64,000 nt of DNA from Fusicatenibacter sp050872605 (lineage in GTDB: Bacteria; Bacillota; Clostridia; Lachnospirales; Lachnospiraceae), in assembly GCA_050872605.1 (NCBI GenBank), contig JBNMHD010000008.1. One strand, written 5' to 3'. The first letter of the stretch is position 1. Every line of letters starts with the position of its first letter. The translations under genes were made by a program, and so were the position numbers. The notes below the pieces were generated by a model, which ran no database searches, was not told the origin of the DNA, and saw nothing but the letters and a program-made list of their open reading frames with translations. Positions 8,068 through 17,274 of this stretch are shown here, piece by piece.

Positions 8068-9255
8068 ATGGCTGAGATTTTAACAAACAACGCAATGTTT
8101 TCCAGCTTCATGATCGTTCTGATCGTGTTTGCACTGGGTGATATTGTAGGAAAACTGACAAAGGGAAAGCTGTCCGGAATGATGGTTGTCATGCTTTTAT
8201 TTCTGGTAGGCTTTCTGACAAAACTGTTCCCGGCGGACATCATTGACCAGGGAGGCCTTACGGCATTATCAAAGCTTGCTATCGCAATGGTACTGTTTAA
8301 CATGGGAACGACCCTGAATGTAAAACAGCTGGTCGAGGAGTGGAGAACCGTACTGATGGCAGCGCTCTGTATGCTGGCATCCTGCATTGTAATGCTTCTT
8401 GTTACTCCGATCATCGGATTTGATACCGTGCTGGTCGGAATGCCGGTCATCAACGGTGCGGCAATGGCAACCTCTCTGATGGCAAGCGCCGCAGCGGAAA
8501 AGGGCCTGGCAACGGCTGCAGCACTCTGTGCCGTGATTTATTCCGTACAGAAATTTGTCGGTGCGCCGATTGCATCTGCCATGGGGATCCGTTATGGAAA
8601 GAAGCTGCTGAAGGCATACCGCGAGAACCCGGCGCAGTTCAAAAAACAGGAAGCCGGAAACGGTGGCTCCGTAAAAGTTTCTTTTGCAGACAAACACAAA
8701 GAATGGTATTCTGCCAATGTCATGATGGCACTTGTGGCAGCAGGCTCCTGGATCGCCCATATCCTTGGCGATCTGACGCCGATCAATTACAGCATCTGGG
8801 CGCTGCTTCTTGGAGTTGCGTGTGCCGCTTCTGGCCTCGTTCCGACCAAACCACTGCAGAAGTCGAATTCCTATGGTCTGATGATGGTTGCTGTCTTCGG
8901 TTCCATTATCCCATCCCTGGCTAAGGTTTCTTTAAGTGATCTTGGCACCATGGCATTCCAGACGATCGTTCTGTTTATCGCAGCTTTGATTGGTGTTGCA
9001 CTGGTCGGATGGGTGCTTCCGACCTGGAAGCTTGTAGGCGACAGGGATCTGGCGATTGGAATCGGTGTGGAACAGTTCCTTGGTTTCCCAAGTAATGTTG
9101 TCATCTGCCGCGAGGTCGGCGATGCAGTCGGCGAGACCCCGGAAGAGAAAGCATTTATTGAGGATACGCTGAATGTGCCGTATGTTGTAGGAGGAATTAC
9201 CGTTATCACGGTTCTTTCAACGATGCTGGCAGGATTTGTCATGAATATGCTGTAA
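8068..9255 (+). CDS. Multi-pass membrane transporter, GltS-like fold, substrate unknown
   Basis: The 395-residue protein is almost entirely hydrophobic with about ten membrane helices in two similar halves. A central hydrophilic loop lies near residues 175-215 (AYRENPAQFKKQEAGNGG). Glycine/serine-rich re-entrant-type segments (INGAAMATSLMASAAAEKG, and VEQFLGFPSNVV in the second half) resemble those of sodium:glutamate and related ion-coupled carriers. I did not recognise a specific named family. Its position directly after a PepT-like peptidase suggests uptake of a short peptide, amino acid or N-acyl amino acid. A GGGAGAG ribosome site precedes the ATG. Confidence 0.6.
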   Translation: MAEILTNNAMFSSFMIVLIVFALGDIVGKLTKGKLSGMMVVMLLFLVGFLTKLFPADIIDQGGLTALSKLAIAMVLFNMGTTLNVKQLVEEWRTVLMAALCMLASCIVMLLVTPIIGFDTVLVGMPVINGAAMATSLMASAAAEKGLATAAALCAVIYSVQKFVGAPIASAMGIRYGKKLLKAYRENPAQFKKQEAGNGGSVKVSFADKHKEWYSANVMMALVAAGSWIAHILGDLTPINYSIWALLLGVACAASGLVPTKPLQKSNSYGLMMVAVFGSIIPSLAKVSLSDLGTMAFQTIVLFIAALIGVALVGWVLPTWKLVGDRDLAIGIGVEQFLGFPSNVVICREVGDAVGETPEEKAFIEDTLNVPYVVGGITVITVLSTMLAGFVMNML

Positions 9256-9324
9256 AGAATTAACCGAATCAAGCAGCGAAGCGGATTGCGAATATCCGCT
9301 TGACAGATACAGGAAAACAAACAG

Positions 9325-9366
9325 GACCTTGCGTCAGGGGAAAAACCTCTGTCCAGGGTCGTTTTG
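9325..9366 (+). terminator. Probable terminator after the transporter gene
   Basis: GACCTTG pairs with CAGGGTC and an inner GGGG pairs with CCTC around AAAAA; GTTTTGTGTTTT follows. Confidence 0.6.
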
Positions 9367-9426
9367 TGTTTTAAAAGAAAAATATCCCCCCACCCGGCTT
9401 GTGCAGGAGCTGAATATCCAATATAA

Positions 9427-9445
9427 TGAACAAACAGTGTGTTCA
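9427..9445. promoter_or_regulatory. Inverted repeat upstream of the peptide ABC operon
   Basis: TGAACA and TGTTCA are separated by seven bases about 80 bp before the binding-protein gene. This may be an operator; no regulator can be matched. Confidence 0.3.
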
Positions 9446-9528
9446 TCAGGGGTGCAGCACTTGAAGGGTACGAAATAAAACAAGCGGTCAGTCCGGAAAA
9501 CAAGCCGGTCTGAAAATGGGAGGAAAAC

Positions 9529-11148
9529 ATGAAGAAGAAAGTATTATCTCTGCTGGTGATGGTGTCTCTTGCGGCATCCTTGGCAGCGTGTGGGCAGGAG
9601 AATGGGAAAAATAGTACGGCTTCGTCGGAAGCAGGTGCGAAAACAGAGACGAAATCCGATGCGAAAACAGATACCGATCAGACAGAGGAGGAAGAAACAA
9701 CGCTGGTTTACGGTTCTGCCGATTATACCAGAATCAATCCGGCGATGGACGAGCACGGCGAAATCAATGTACTGCTGTTTAGCGGACTGACAGCACACGA
9801 TGCGGATGACAGCATTGTTCCGGGACTGGCAGAAAAATGGGAGTACGACGAAGAAACCTGCACGTATACCTTTCATATCCGGGACGGCATCCAGTGGCAC
9901 GATGGAGAAAAATTTACAGCAGACGATGTAAAATTCACCATCGAAGCAATCATGGATCCGGAAAACGGATCAGAGAATGCACCGAACTATGAAGATGTGG
10001 AAGAGATTACCGTGATCGATGATCAAACGGTAGCGTTCCGGCTTTCCGAGCCAAACGTGGCTTTCCTGGAGTATATGACGATGGCAATCCTGCCAAAACA
10101 CCTGCTGGAAGGCGAAAATATGCAGGAATCGGATTTCTTCCGTGCACCGGTCGGAACAGGTCCGTACAAACTGGAGAGCTGGGATGAAGGACAGTCGATT
10201 GTTCTGACAAAAAATGAAAATTATTATCTTGGGGCACCAAAGATTGACAAGGTTATTTTCAAAATTGTACCGGATGACAATGCGCAGGCAATGCAGCTGG
10301 AATCCGGCGAATTGGATCTGGCGCTGCTTGACCCGAAAAATGCGCAGAATTTCAAAGAAAAAGACGGTTTTACCTGCTACGATATGACAACAGCAGATTA
10401 CCGCGGAATCTTATTTAACTTTGCGAATGATTACTGGACGAAAAACAGAGACATCATTCCGGCGGTATGCTATTCTATTGACCGTCAGGCGATCATTGAT
10501 TCCGTGCTTCTTGGCGAGGGAATGCCGGCATACAGTCCTCTGCAGCGAAACATTTATAATAATGAAAATATAGAACATTATGATTACAATCCGGAAAAAG
10601 CGCAGGAGATTCTGGAAGCAGCCGGATGCACAAAAAACAGCGACGGTATCTATGAGCGTGACGGAGAAGAAATCGGCTTTGTGATCAGCGTAATGTCTGG
10701 CGAGCAGGATCGTATTGATATTGCCCAGGCGGCAGCACAGCAGCTCCGGGAAGCCGGAATCAACTGTACCGTAGAAATTCCGGCACAGATGGACTGGGGC
10801 GGACAGATGGCATGCCTGATCGGATGGGGAAGCCCGTTTGACGCAGACGACCATACCTACAAGGTTTTTGGTACCGACAAAGGAGCGAATTATTCAAGCT
10901 ATTCCAACGAAAAAGTAGATGAATACCTGTCACTTGCCCGTCAGAGCGATGACCCGGAGGTGCGGAAGGAATACTACGGAAAATTCCAGGAAGAGCTGGC
11001 AGAAGATCCGGCCTATGCATTCATCTGCTATATCGATGCAAATTATGTAGCGGACTCCGGCATTCAGGGAATTTCCGAGGACACGGTACTTGGCCATCAC
11101 GGCGTTGGTATTTTCTGGAATATTCAGGACTGGACAATGACAGAATAA
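9529..11148 (+). CDS. Oligopeptide-type ABC transporter substrate-binding lipoprotein (SBP family 5)
   Basis: The 539-residue protein has a lipoprotein signal (MKKKVLSLLVMVSLAASLAAC, lipid Cys at 21) and an acidic, low-complexity linker to about residue 60. The mature part is a family 5 binding protein: LAEKWEYDEE, IRDGIQWHDGEKFTADDVKF and GTGPYKLESWDEGQ are the typical blocks. It would capture peptides or similar ligands at the membrane surface and deliver them to the permeases encoded downstream. It is the first gene of a five-gene transporter operon; a small terminator-like hairpin after it would allow higher expression than the ATPases. Confidence 0.9.
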   Translation: MKKKVLSLLVMVSLAASLAACGQENGKNSTASSEAGAKTETKSDAKTDTDQTEEEETTLVYGSADYTRINPAMDEHGEINVLLFSGLTAHDADDSIVPGLAEKWEYDEETCTYTFHIRDGIQWHDGEKFTADDVKFTIEAIMDPENGSENAPNYEDVEEITVIDDQTVAFRLSEPNVAFLEYMTMAILPKHLLEGENMQESDFFRAPVGTGPYKLESWDEGQSIVLTKNENYYLGAPKIDKVIFKIVPDDNAQAMQLESGELDLALLDPKNAQNFKEKDGFTCYDMTTADYRGILFNFANDYWTKNRDIIPAVCYSIDRQAIIDSVLLGEGMPAYSPLQRNIYNNENIEHYDYNPEKAQEILEAAGCTKNSDGIYERDGEEIGFVISVMSGEQDRIDIAQAAAQQLREAGINCTVEIPAQMDWGGQMACLIGWGSPFDADDHTYKVFGTDKGANYSSYSNEKVDEYLSLARQSDDPEVRKEYYGKFQEELAEDPAYAFICYIDANYVADSGIQGISEDTVLGHHGVGIFWNIQDWTMTE

Positions 11149-11167
11149 AAAAGAAAAAGCAGACGGA

Positions 11168-11190
11168 GGGGGTATGTTTACCCCCTTTTT
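11168..11190 (+). terminator. Partial terminator between the binding protein and ATPase genes
   Basis: GGGGG and CCCCC pair around an eight-base loop and TTTTT follows. Such hairpins commonly let the binding protein be made in excess over the membrane complex. Confidence 0.6.
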
Positions 11191-11212
11191 GTCCGTACAG
11201 GAGAAAAACAGA

Positions 11213-12229
11213 ATGGAAGAACGATTAAAGGTGGAGCATCTTTCGGTCAGCTTTTTTACCGATGAGGGGGAAGTGCAGGCAGTTCGGGATGTCAGCTTTT
11301 CCTTACAGGCGGGCGAGGTGCTTGCTGTGGTTGGCGAGTCAGGCTGTGGAAAAAGTGTGCTTTGTAAAAGTATTATGAAGCTGTTGCCGGAGAATGCGAA
11401 GATCAAAAACGGAAAAATCCTGGTCAATGGCGAAGATCTTGCGGGATGCGGGGAGCGCAGAATGCGGGAGCTGCGGGGAAAGCTGTTCTCGATGGTGTTT
11501 CAGAACCCGATGACTTCCTTAAACCCGACGATGACTATCGGGGCGCAGATTGCAGAGGCAGTGCGGGTACATCAAAAAGGCATGGGAAAAGAAGCGGTGG
11601 AACAAAGAGTGACAGAACTGATGCAGCTGGTGGGAATTGAGCAGGCAAAGGAGCGGAAAAAAGCATATCCGCACCATTTTTCCGGCGGAATGCGGCAACG
11701 GATCGTACTGGCGATCGCACTGGCGGGAAATCCGGAAATTCTGTTTGCAGATGAACCGACAACGGCGCTGGATGTGACGATTCAGGCACAAATCCTGGAT
11801 CTGTTGCGGGAAATCCAGAGAAAGCTCGGAACGGCAACGGTTTTTGTCACACATGACCTCGGCGTCGTTGCACGGATTGCAGACCGGGTAGCGGTTATGT
11901 ATGCAGGAAAAATTGTAGAGATCGGAACGGTGGATGAGATTTTTTATGATCCCCGCCATCCGTATACGTGGGGGCTTCTCCGTTCGATCCCGTCTTTTTC
12001 GAGGGGAAAGGAAAGCCTGCCGGTCATACCGGGAATGCCGCCGTCTCTTCTACATCCCCCCAAGGGAGATGCTTTTGCCGGCCGCAACGACTATGCGCTG
12101 AACATTGATTTTGAGGAGGAGCCGCCGATGTTCCGGATCACAGACAGCCATTATGCGGCAACGTGGCTGCTGGATGAGAGAGCACCGAAGGTTGTTCCGC
12201 CGATAGGAGGAAGCGGAAATGGAAGATGA
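11213..12229 (+). CDS. Oligopeptide ABC transporter ATP-binding protein, DppD/OppD type
   Basis: The 338-residue protein has Walker A GESGCGKS, signature FSGGMRQRIVLA, Walker B ILFADEPTTALD and the HDLGVVA switch histidine. The C-terminal oligopeptide-transporter extension is shortened: it keeps RHPYTWGLLRSIP but lacks the usual cysteine-rich end, which is replaced by NIDFEEEPPMF. Start ATG 11213 (MEERLKVEHLSV) follows GGAG at 11200-11203; the longer frame from 11174 begins inside the hairpin. It overlaps the next gene by 11 bp. Confidence 0.88.
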   Translation: MEERLKVEHLSVSFFTDEGEVQAVRDVSFSLQAGEVLAVVGESGCGKSVLCKSIMKLLPENAKIKNGKILVNGEDLAGCGERRMRELRGKLFSMVFQNPMTSLNPTMTIGAQIAEAVRVHQKGMGKEAVEQRVTELMQLVGIEQAKERKKAYPHHFSGGMRQRIVLAIALAGNPEILFADEPTTALDVTIQAQILDLLREIQRKLGTATVFVTHDLGVVARIADRVAVMYAGKIVEIGTVDEIFYDPRHPYTWGLLRSIPSFSRGKESLPVIPGMPPSLLHPPKGDAFAGRNDYALNIDFEEEPPMFRITDSHYAATWLLDERAPKVVPPIGGSGNGR

Positions 12230-13124
12230 AATTTTACTGGATGTGCGTCATCTGACGCATATTTTTCCGTTGTCCAGAAAAACAGCGGTAAAGGTGGTCG
12301 ATGATGTATCGTTTCAGATTCGAAAAGGAGAAATTTTTGGCCTTGTAGGAGAATCCGGTTCCGGAAAATCCACAGTGGCACGCTGCGTAATGAATATTTA
12401 CCAGCCGTATGCCGGCCATATTTATTATAAAAATGTGGATACCTGTGACAGAGGGCAGTTTCGAAAAAACAAAAAAATGCTGCAGAGAACACGCCAGATG
12501 ATTTTTCAGGATTCCGGCTCCAGTCTGAACCAGAGAAGGAAGGTCTGTGATATCGTGGAAGAGCCGATGCGGGTGCAGAAAATCCGGCCACTGCGTGGAA
12601 GCTATCGGGAGGAAGCAGAATTTCAGATGAAGTATGTAGGGCTGGATCCGGAATATCTGAAAAAGTATCCGGGTGAATTATCGGGCGGACAGCGGCAGCG
12701 TGTTGCGATTGCACGGGCTCTGACAATGGAGCCGGAGCTTCTGGTAGCAGATGAGCCGATTGCATCGCTGGACGCGTCGATCCAGGCGCAGATTGTGAAT
12801 CTGTTCCGTCATTTGCAGAAGGAGCACGGCTTTTCGATCCTGTTCATTGCACACGATCTGGATATGGTGGAATTTCTGTGTGACAGAGTGGGTGTGATGT
12901 ATCATGGAAAGCTGGTGGAAACCGGTCCGGCAGGAGCCGTGTTTCAAAATCCGCTGCATCCGTATACAAAAGCGCTGATCGCAGCCATTCCGATTCCGGA
13001 TCCGCGAAGGGAACGGGCGAGAGCCGTTCCGGATTTTGCAAATATGGAATTCTCCAGAAAAGGAACCTTGCAGGAAGTGGAAAAAGACCATTTTGTGCTG
13101 ACAGAAGGAGGCGATGTGACATGA
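12219..13124 (+). CDS. Oligopeptide ABC transporter ATP-binding protein, DppF/OppF type
   Basis: The 301-residue ATPase has Walker A GESGSGKST, Q-loop MIFQDSGSSLNQR, signature LSGGQRQRVAIA, Walker B LLVADEPIASLD and HDLDMVE. It is the second ATPase of the transporter and would pair with the preceding subunit. AGGAGG at 12205-12210 drives ATG 12219 inside the previous gene's end. Its last codons overlap the following permease start (ATGA). Here too the C-terminal extension lacks the CxxRCP cysteine motif seen in most members. Confidence 0.88.
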   Translation: MEDEILLDVRHLTHIFPLSRKTAVKVVDDVSFQIRKGEIFGLVGESGSGKSTVARCVMNIYQPYAGHIYYKNVDTCDRGQFRKNKKMLQRTRQMIFQDSGSSLNQRRKVCDIVEEPMRVQKIRPLRGSYREEAEFQMKYVGLDPEYLKKYPGELSGGQRQRVAIARALTMEPELLVADEPIASLDASIQAQIVNLFRHLQKEHGFSILFIAHDLDMVEFLCDRVGVMYHGKLVETGPAGAVFQNPLHPYTKALIAAIPIPDPRRERARAVPDFANMEFSRKGTLQEVEKDHFVLTEGGDVT

Positions 13125-14128
13125 AAAGCCGAAACAGAGCACTTTATTATGGAAAAAAGGCAGCGGCATTTCTGGCAAGTGTCCTGCTGCTGTCGGTACT
13201 GGTATTTTACATTTCAAGGCTTGCACCGGGAGACCCTCTGGTATCGTATTATGGGGACCGTGTAGAAAAAATGACGCCGGAAGAAAGAGCATGGGCGGAA
13301 GAAAAGCTGGGGCTTAGAGATCCGATTTCCGTACAGTATATCCGCTGGGCAAACAATGCGCTGCATGGAGATTTCGGGATTTCGTATAAATATAAAATGG
13401 ATGTAACACGCGTCATTAAGGGACGGATTGGAAATACGCTGGTGCTTGGCGGGATCGGATTCCTTCTGATTTTTGTTCTCGCGCTGCTTCTTGGAAGTCT
13501 CTGTGCCTGGAAGGAAGATACCTGGCCGGACCGTATCATCTGTAAGGTCGGAACCGTCACGGGATGCATACCGGAATTCTGGCTGTCGCTGCTTCTGATT
13601 CTTGTTTTCTCCATGCAGCTCAAATGGCTGCCGAGCTCCGGTGCGTACTCCGTTGGAAAACAGGCGGATTTTCCGGATCGTGTCTGTCATCTGGTACTGC
13701 CGATGATCGTTGTCGTGTTGAGTCATTTGTGGTACTATGCGTATATGATCCGCAATAAAATCCTGGATGAAGTGCGGGAAGAGTATGTGCTTCTGGCAAG
13801 AGCAAAGGGTCTGAAACGGAAAACGGTCATGTGCCGTCACTGTCTGCGAAATACGATTCCATCGTATCTTGGCATTATGGCGATTTCTGTTCCCCATGTG
13901 CTGGGGGGAACCTATATTGTAGAAACGGTTTTCTCCTATCCCGGCATTGGAACGCTGGCATATGAAAGTGCAAGATACAAAGATTACAATCTTCTGATGC
14001 TGCTGTGTCTGATATCCGGAATTGTTGTCATTTTGTGCAATATAGTGGCACAGATCATCAACGAAAGAATTGATCCGCGGATGCAGGAGAAAGAAGTAGC
14101 AGAAACATCGGAGGTGATGATGCTGTGA
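13121..14128 (+). CDS. Oligopeptide ABC transporter permease, DppB type
   Basis: The 335-residue membrane protein starts with one helix followed by an external segment (RLAPGDPLVSYYGDRV ... LGLRDPISVQYIRWANNALHGDFGISY), which is diagnostic for DppB-type permeases. Five more helices follow. The EAA loop that contacts the ATPase is near LDEVREEYVLLARAKGLKRKTV. It overlaps the preceding and following genes by 4 bp each, so the operon is translationally coupled. Confidence 0.9.
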   Translation: MKSRNRALYYGKKAAAFLASVLLLSVLVFYISRLAPGDPLVSYYGDRVEKMTPEERAWAEEKLGLRDPISVQYIRWANNALHGDFGISYKYKMDVTRVIKGRIGNTLVLGGIGFLLIFVLALLLGSLCAWKEDTWPDRIICKVGTVTGCIPEFWLSLLLILVFSMQLKWLPSSGAYSVGKQADFPDRVCHLVLPMIVVVLSHLWYYAYMIRNKILDEVREEYVLLARAKGLKRKTVMCRHCLRNTIPSYLGIMAISVPHVLGGTYIVETVFSYPGIGTLAYESARYKDYNLLMLLCLISGIVVILCNIVAQIINERIDPRMQEKEVAETSEVMML

Positions 14129-15018
14129 CAGAAAAAGAACAATTATTTCAGTTTGCAGGAGAAAGATCAGCGGAAAAACCGGAGGCGGAAAAAAAGAAAA
14201 AATGGTATCAGGGCCGGCCGGTGGCAGCAGGGCTTTTTCTGGGACTTCTCATGCTTGGCTGCCTTTTCTGCGAGCTGATCATGACAAAGGATCCTTCGTA
14301 TATGGATCTGAAGAACTGTTCTGTTATGCCGTGCCGGGAATTTCTGTTTGGAACAGATACGATGGGAAGAGATATTTTTTCCATGATCTGGTACGGAGGC
14401 AGAATATCGCTGGCGATCGGGCTGCTTTCTACATTGATTTCCACCGTGATTGCGATTCTGTTCGGCGCAGTCAGCGGATGTGCCCCGGCATGGCTGGACT
14501 CTCTTCTGATGCGGCTGACAGAGATATTTTTGTCGGTTCCGAATCTTCTTCTCGTTATTTTCCTTCTGGCTGTCGCGGGGAAATCCAATGTAGTCACCAT
14601 TTCCGCCGTGATTGGGATGACGAGCTGGACGAGCATCGCAAAGGTTGTGCGGACGGAAGTACGGCAGATCCGGAACAGCGAATACGTGATTGCGTCCCGC
14701 TGTATGGGAGGTAGCTTTTTCTATATTTTATGGCACCATCTGGCGCCGAACTTTTTTTCTTCGATTATGTTTATGGTAGTCATGAATATTCGAAGCGCGA
14801 TTGCGGCAGAATCCACGCTGAGCTTTATGGGAATCGGTCTTCCGCTGGAAGTGATTTCCTGGGGAAGTATGCTGTCACTTTCCGAAAAAGCGCTGATGAC
14901 AAAGGCATGGTGGATCATTCTGATCCCGGGTATCTTTCTGATTGTGACACTGCTTTGCTTTACCGAAATCGGAAATTACCTGCGGAAACAGGCAAACAGA
15001 AAACAGAGAAACCTGTAA
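14125..15018 (+). CDS. Oligopeptide ABC transporter permease, DppC type
   Basis: The 297-residue permease begins at GTG 14125, which overlaps the previous stop as GTGA and follows GGAGG at 14110-14114. It has a basic N-terminus (EAEKKKKWYQGRP), the DppC motif LFGTDTMGRDIFS and an EAA loop around VRQIRNSEYVIASRCMGG. Together with the preceding permease it would form the membrane channel of the transporter. Confidence 0.9.
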   Translation: MTEKEQLFQFAGERSAEKPEAEKKKKWYQGRPVAAGLFLGLLMLGCLFCELIMTKDPSYMDLKNCSVMPCREFLFGTDTMGRDIFSMIWYGGRISLAIGLLSTLISTVIAILFGAVSGCAPAWLDSLLMRLTEIFLSVPNLLLVIFLLAVAGKSNVVTISAVIGMTSWTSIAKVVRTEVRQIRNSEYVIASRCMGGSFFYILWHHLAPNFFSSIMFMVVMNIRSAIAAESTLSFMGIGLPLEVISWGSMLSLSEKALMTKAWWIILIPGIFLIVTLLCFTEIGNYLRKQANRKQRNL

Positions 15019-15132
15019 TTGTATTCGAAAGAAACGGACGGAACTGCCAGAAAAGCTGCAAGTTCCGGATTGTGGAAAAGGTTTCTCAAACATGCTACAG
15101 AGTATACTGGGAATAAAAAGGAGGGTTTTACC

Positions 15133-15894
15133 ATGAAATTTGTAACATTTAATATTCGCTGTGATTTCGGACAGGATGGAGCCAACAATTTTATCTACCG
15201 CAGACCGCTGATTCTGGAAAAAATCCGACAGGAAAAGCCGGATATCATCGGTTTTCAGGAGGTCCTGCCGCATGTGGCTGCCTGGCTGAAGGAAAATCTG
15301 ACGGAATATTACATTGTCGGCTGCGGAAGAGAAAAGGATCTGACCGGCGAGGCAATGATCATTGCCTATCGGAAAGACCGTTTTCAGAGTGTGAGCCTGG
15401 AAACCTTCTGGCTGTCACCGACACCGTACGTGCCGGGATCCCGTTATCCGGTACAGAGCATGTGCCCGCGCACTGCGACGGATGTGGTATTTGAGGATAT
15501 GGAGACCGGAAAAGTGTTCCGCGTCATCAACACCCATCTGGATCACGAGTGCTCCGAGGCGAGAAAGCTTGGCCTGGAACAGATTCTTGCACATCTGGAA
15601 GCTGAGAAAGCATTTGCCGATGTGCCGGTGATTTTTAACGGCGACTTCAATGCCGAACCGGACAGCGAAGAGATGAAACCGCTGAGGGAAACTGCAGGTC
15701 TTGTGAATGCGACGGAAGGAATCGGCATTACCTTCCACAACTATCATCGCGATGATCCGAACGATCCGCAGTGCTTGATTGACTACATCATTCTCAAAGG
15801 GGACTGGAAACTGAAAAAGGTGGAAAAATGGACGGAGCAGAAGGACGGTGTGTGCCTTTCTGATCATTATCCGATCTGTGCGGAACTTATTTAA
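15133..15894 (+). CDS. Endonuclease/exonuclease/phosphatase (EEP) family metal-dependent hydrolase
   Basis: The 253-residue protein shows the EEP catalytic blocks in order: FNIRCD near the start, GFQEVLP (metal Glu), INTHLDHE, FNGDFNAEPDS (catalytic Asp-Asn pair) and LSDHYPI at the end. There is no signal peptide. Small bacterial EEP proteins of this type often act on phosphodiesters or sugars, but the substrate is unknown here. The ATG at 15133 follows AGGAGG at 15119-15124; the frame extends upstream to 15019 without a ribosome site. It is the last gene of the peptide-transport block. Confidence 0.8.
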   Translation: MKFVTFNIRCDFGQDGANNFIYRRPLILEKIRQEKPDIIGFQEVLPHVAAWLKENLTEYYIVGCGREKDLTGEAMIIAYRKDRFQSVSLETFWLSPTPYVPGSRYPVQSMCPRTATDVVFEDMETGKVFRVINTHLDHECSEARKLGLEQILAHLEAEKAFADVPVIFNGDFNAEPDSEEMKPLRETAGLVNATEGIGITFHNYHRDDPNDPQCLIDYIILKGDWKLKKVEKWTEQKDGVCLSDHYPICAELI

Positions 15895-15913
15895 AATATG
15901 GATGCAAGAGGCG

Positions 15914-15950
15914 GCCGCCGGGAGAAAAAATCTTCTGGCGGCGTTTTTTT
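15914..15950 (+). terminator. Rho-independent terminator
   Basis: GCCGCC and GGCGGC flank an inner AGA/TCT stem and an A-rich loop; a run of seven T follows. Confidence 0.88.
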
Positions 15951-15956
15951 ACGATA

Positions 15957-16048
15957 GTTATAGGAAAAACTTATAACAAGTCAAAGAAAAAAGGGAATAT
16001 ACAAACGCCGCATTTTCTGTTATGATAGGTTACGTTACAAAACCTATC
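15957..16048 (+). promoter_or_regulatory. Promoter and two inverted repeats before the sulfur amino acid genes
   Basis: An extended -10 box (TGTTATGAT, 16018-16026) lies 17 bp after a weak TATACA. GATAGGTT and AACCTATC form a perfect 8-bp inverted repeat at 16024-16048 across the start point. A second one, GTTATA/TATAAC, lies at 15957-15977. LysR-type regulators of Met/Cys genes in Firmicutes use sites of this general shape, but the assignment is inference. Confidence 0.45.
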
Positions 16049-16095
16049 AGATTAGTATAGAAAGAAAAATTACGAAATAACAGGAGATTATTCAT

Positions 16096-17274
16096 ATGGC
16101 AAGAGGAATTGACACAAAATGTATCCATTTAGAAGAGGACGAGGGACAGTGTAGCCACTACGGTACACTCAGCTACCCGATTTATCAGACCGCAACGTAT
16201 GCGCATCCGGGCGTAGGACAGAGCACCGGATTTGATTACAGCAGACTGCAGAACCCGACCAGAGAGCATCTGGAAAAAATGGTGGCTGTGCTGGAAAACG
16301 GAATTGACGCATTTGCATTAAGCTCCGGCATGGCAGCGATCTCTCTTCTGATGGAGCTGTTCCGCCCGGGGGACCACATCATTGCGGACTCCGATTTGTA
16401 CGGCGGCAGCATTCGTCTGTTCCACCACGTGAATGAGAAAAACGGCGTTGAATTTTCCGGTATTGACTGCTGTCGTGATGACGTGGAAAGCTATGTGAAA
16501 GAAAATACAAAAGCCATCTACATCGAGACCCCGACGAACCCGATGATGAACGTAACCGATATCAGAAAGATGGCAGATATCGCAAAACGCCACAACCTGA
16601 TTCTGATTGTGGACAACACCTTTATGTCCCCGTATTTTCAGAATCCGCTCGATCTCGGTGCGGACGTTGTGATTCACAGCGGCACGAAATACCTGAGTGG
16701 TCACAACGATACACTGGCAGGCTTTATCGTGACGAACCGCGAAGATATTCAGGAAAAACTGCGTTTCCTGATCAAGACAACAGGTGCAGGCCTTGCTCCG
16801 TTTGACTGCTGGCTGGTACTGCGCGGCATGAAGACGCTTGGCATCCGCATGGAACGCTCCCAGGAGAATGCAAAACAGATTGCCGCATGGCTGCAGCAAC
16901 AGAAAGCAGTCACAAGAGTGATTTATCCGGGACTGCCGGATCACCCGGGCTATGAGATTATGAAAAAACAGGCAAGAGGCTTCGGTGCCATGCTGACAAT
17001 CCAGCTCGAGAGCAAAGAGTTTGCCCTTGCCATTCTGGAAAAGGTAAGAATGATCCGTTTCGCAGAGAGCCTCGGCGGCGTGGAGACACTCGTTACGTAT
17101 CCGACGACGCAGACACATGCCGATGTGCCGAAGGAAATCCGTGAGCGGAACGGAATTACGGAGAGCACCCTTCGTTTTTCCGTCGGAATTGAAAATATCG
17201 AGGACCTGATCGGCGAGCTTACGAAGGTCTTTGCAGAAATCGAGGAAGAGAAAAATGGCGGAAAGAAATCTTGA
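16096..17274 (+). CDS. Cystathionine gamma-synthase / beta-lyase family PLP enzyme (MetB/MetC type)
   Basis: The 392-residue protein is a full-length Cys/Met-metabolism PLP enzyme. YSRLQNPTREHLE and the ALSSGMAAIS block bind PLP phosphate, ETPTNPMM and DNTFMSPYFQNPLDLGAD follow, and HSGTKYLSGHND carries the PLP lysine at about residue 198. SLGGVETLVTYP is the substrate-carboxylate region. It could make cystathionine from acyl-homoserine or cleave it; the two activities cannot be separated by eye. It overlaps the next gene, a second C-S lyase, by 20 bp. Confidence 0.85.
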   Translation: MARGIDTKCIHLEEDEGQCSHYGTLSYPIYQTATYAHPGVGQSTGFDYSRLQNPTREHLEKMVAVLENGIDAFALSSGMAAISLLMELFRPGDHIIADSDLYGGSIRLFHHVNEKNGVEFSGIDCCRDDVESYVKENTKAIYIETPTNPMMNVTDIRKMADIAKRHNLILIVDNTFMSPYFQNPLDLGADVVIHSGTKYLSGHNDTLAGFIVTNREDIQEKLRFLIKTTGAGLAPFDCWLVLRGMKTLGIRMERSQENAKQIAAWLQQQKAVTRVIYPGLPDHPGYEIMKKQARGFGAMLTIQLESKEFALAILEKVRMIRFAESLGGVETLVTYPTTQTHADVPKEIRERNGITESTLRFSVGIENIEDLIGELTKVFAEIEEEKNGGKKS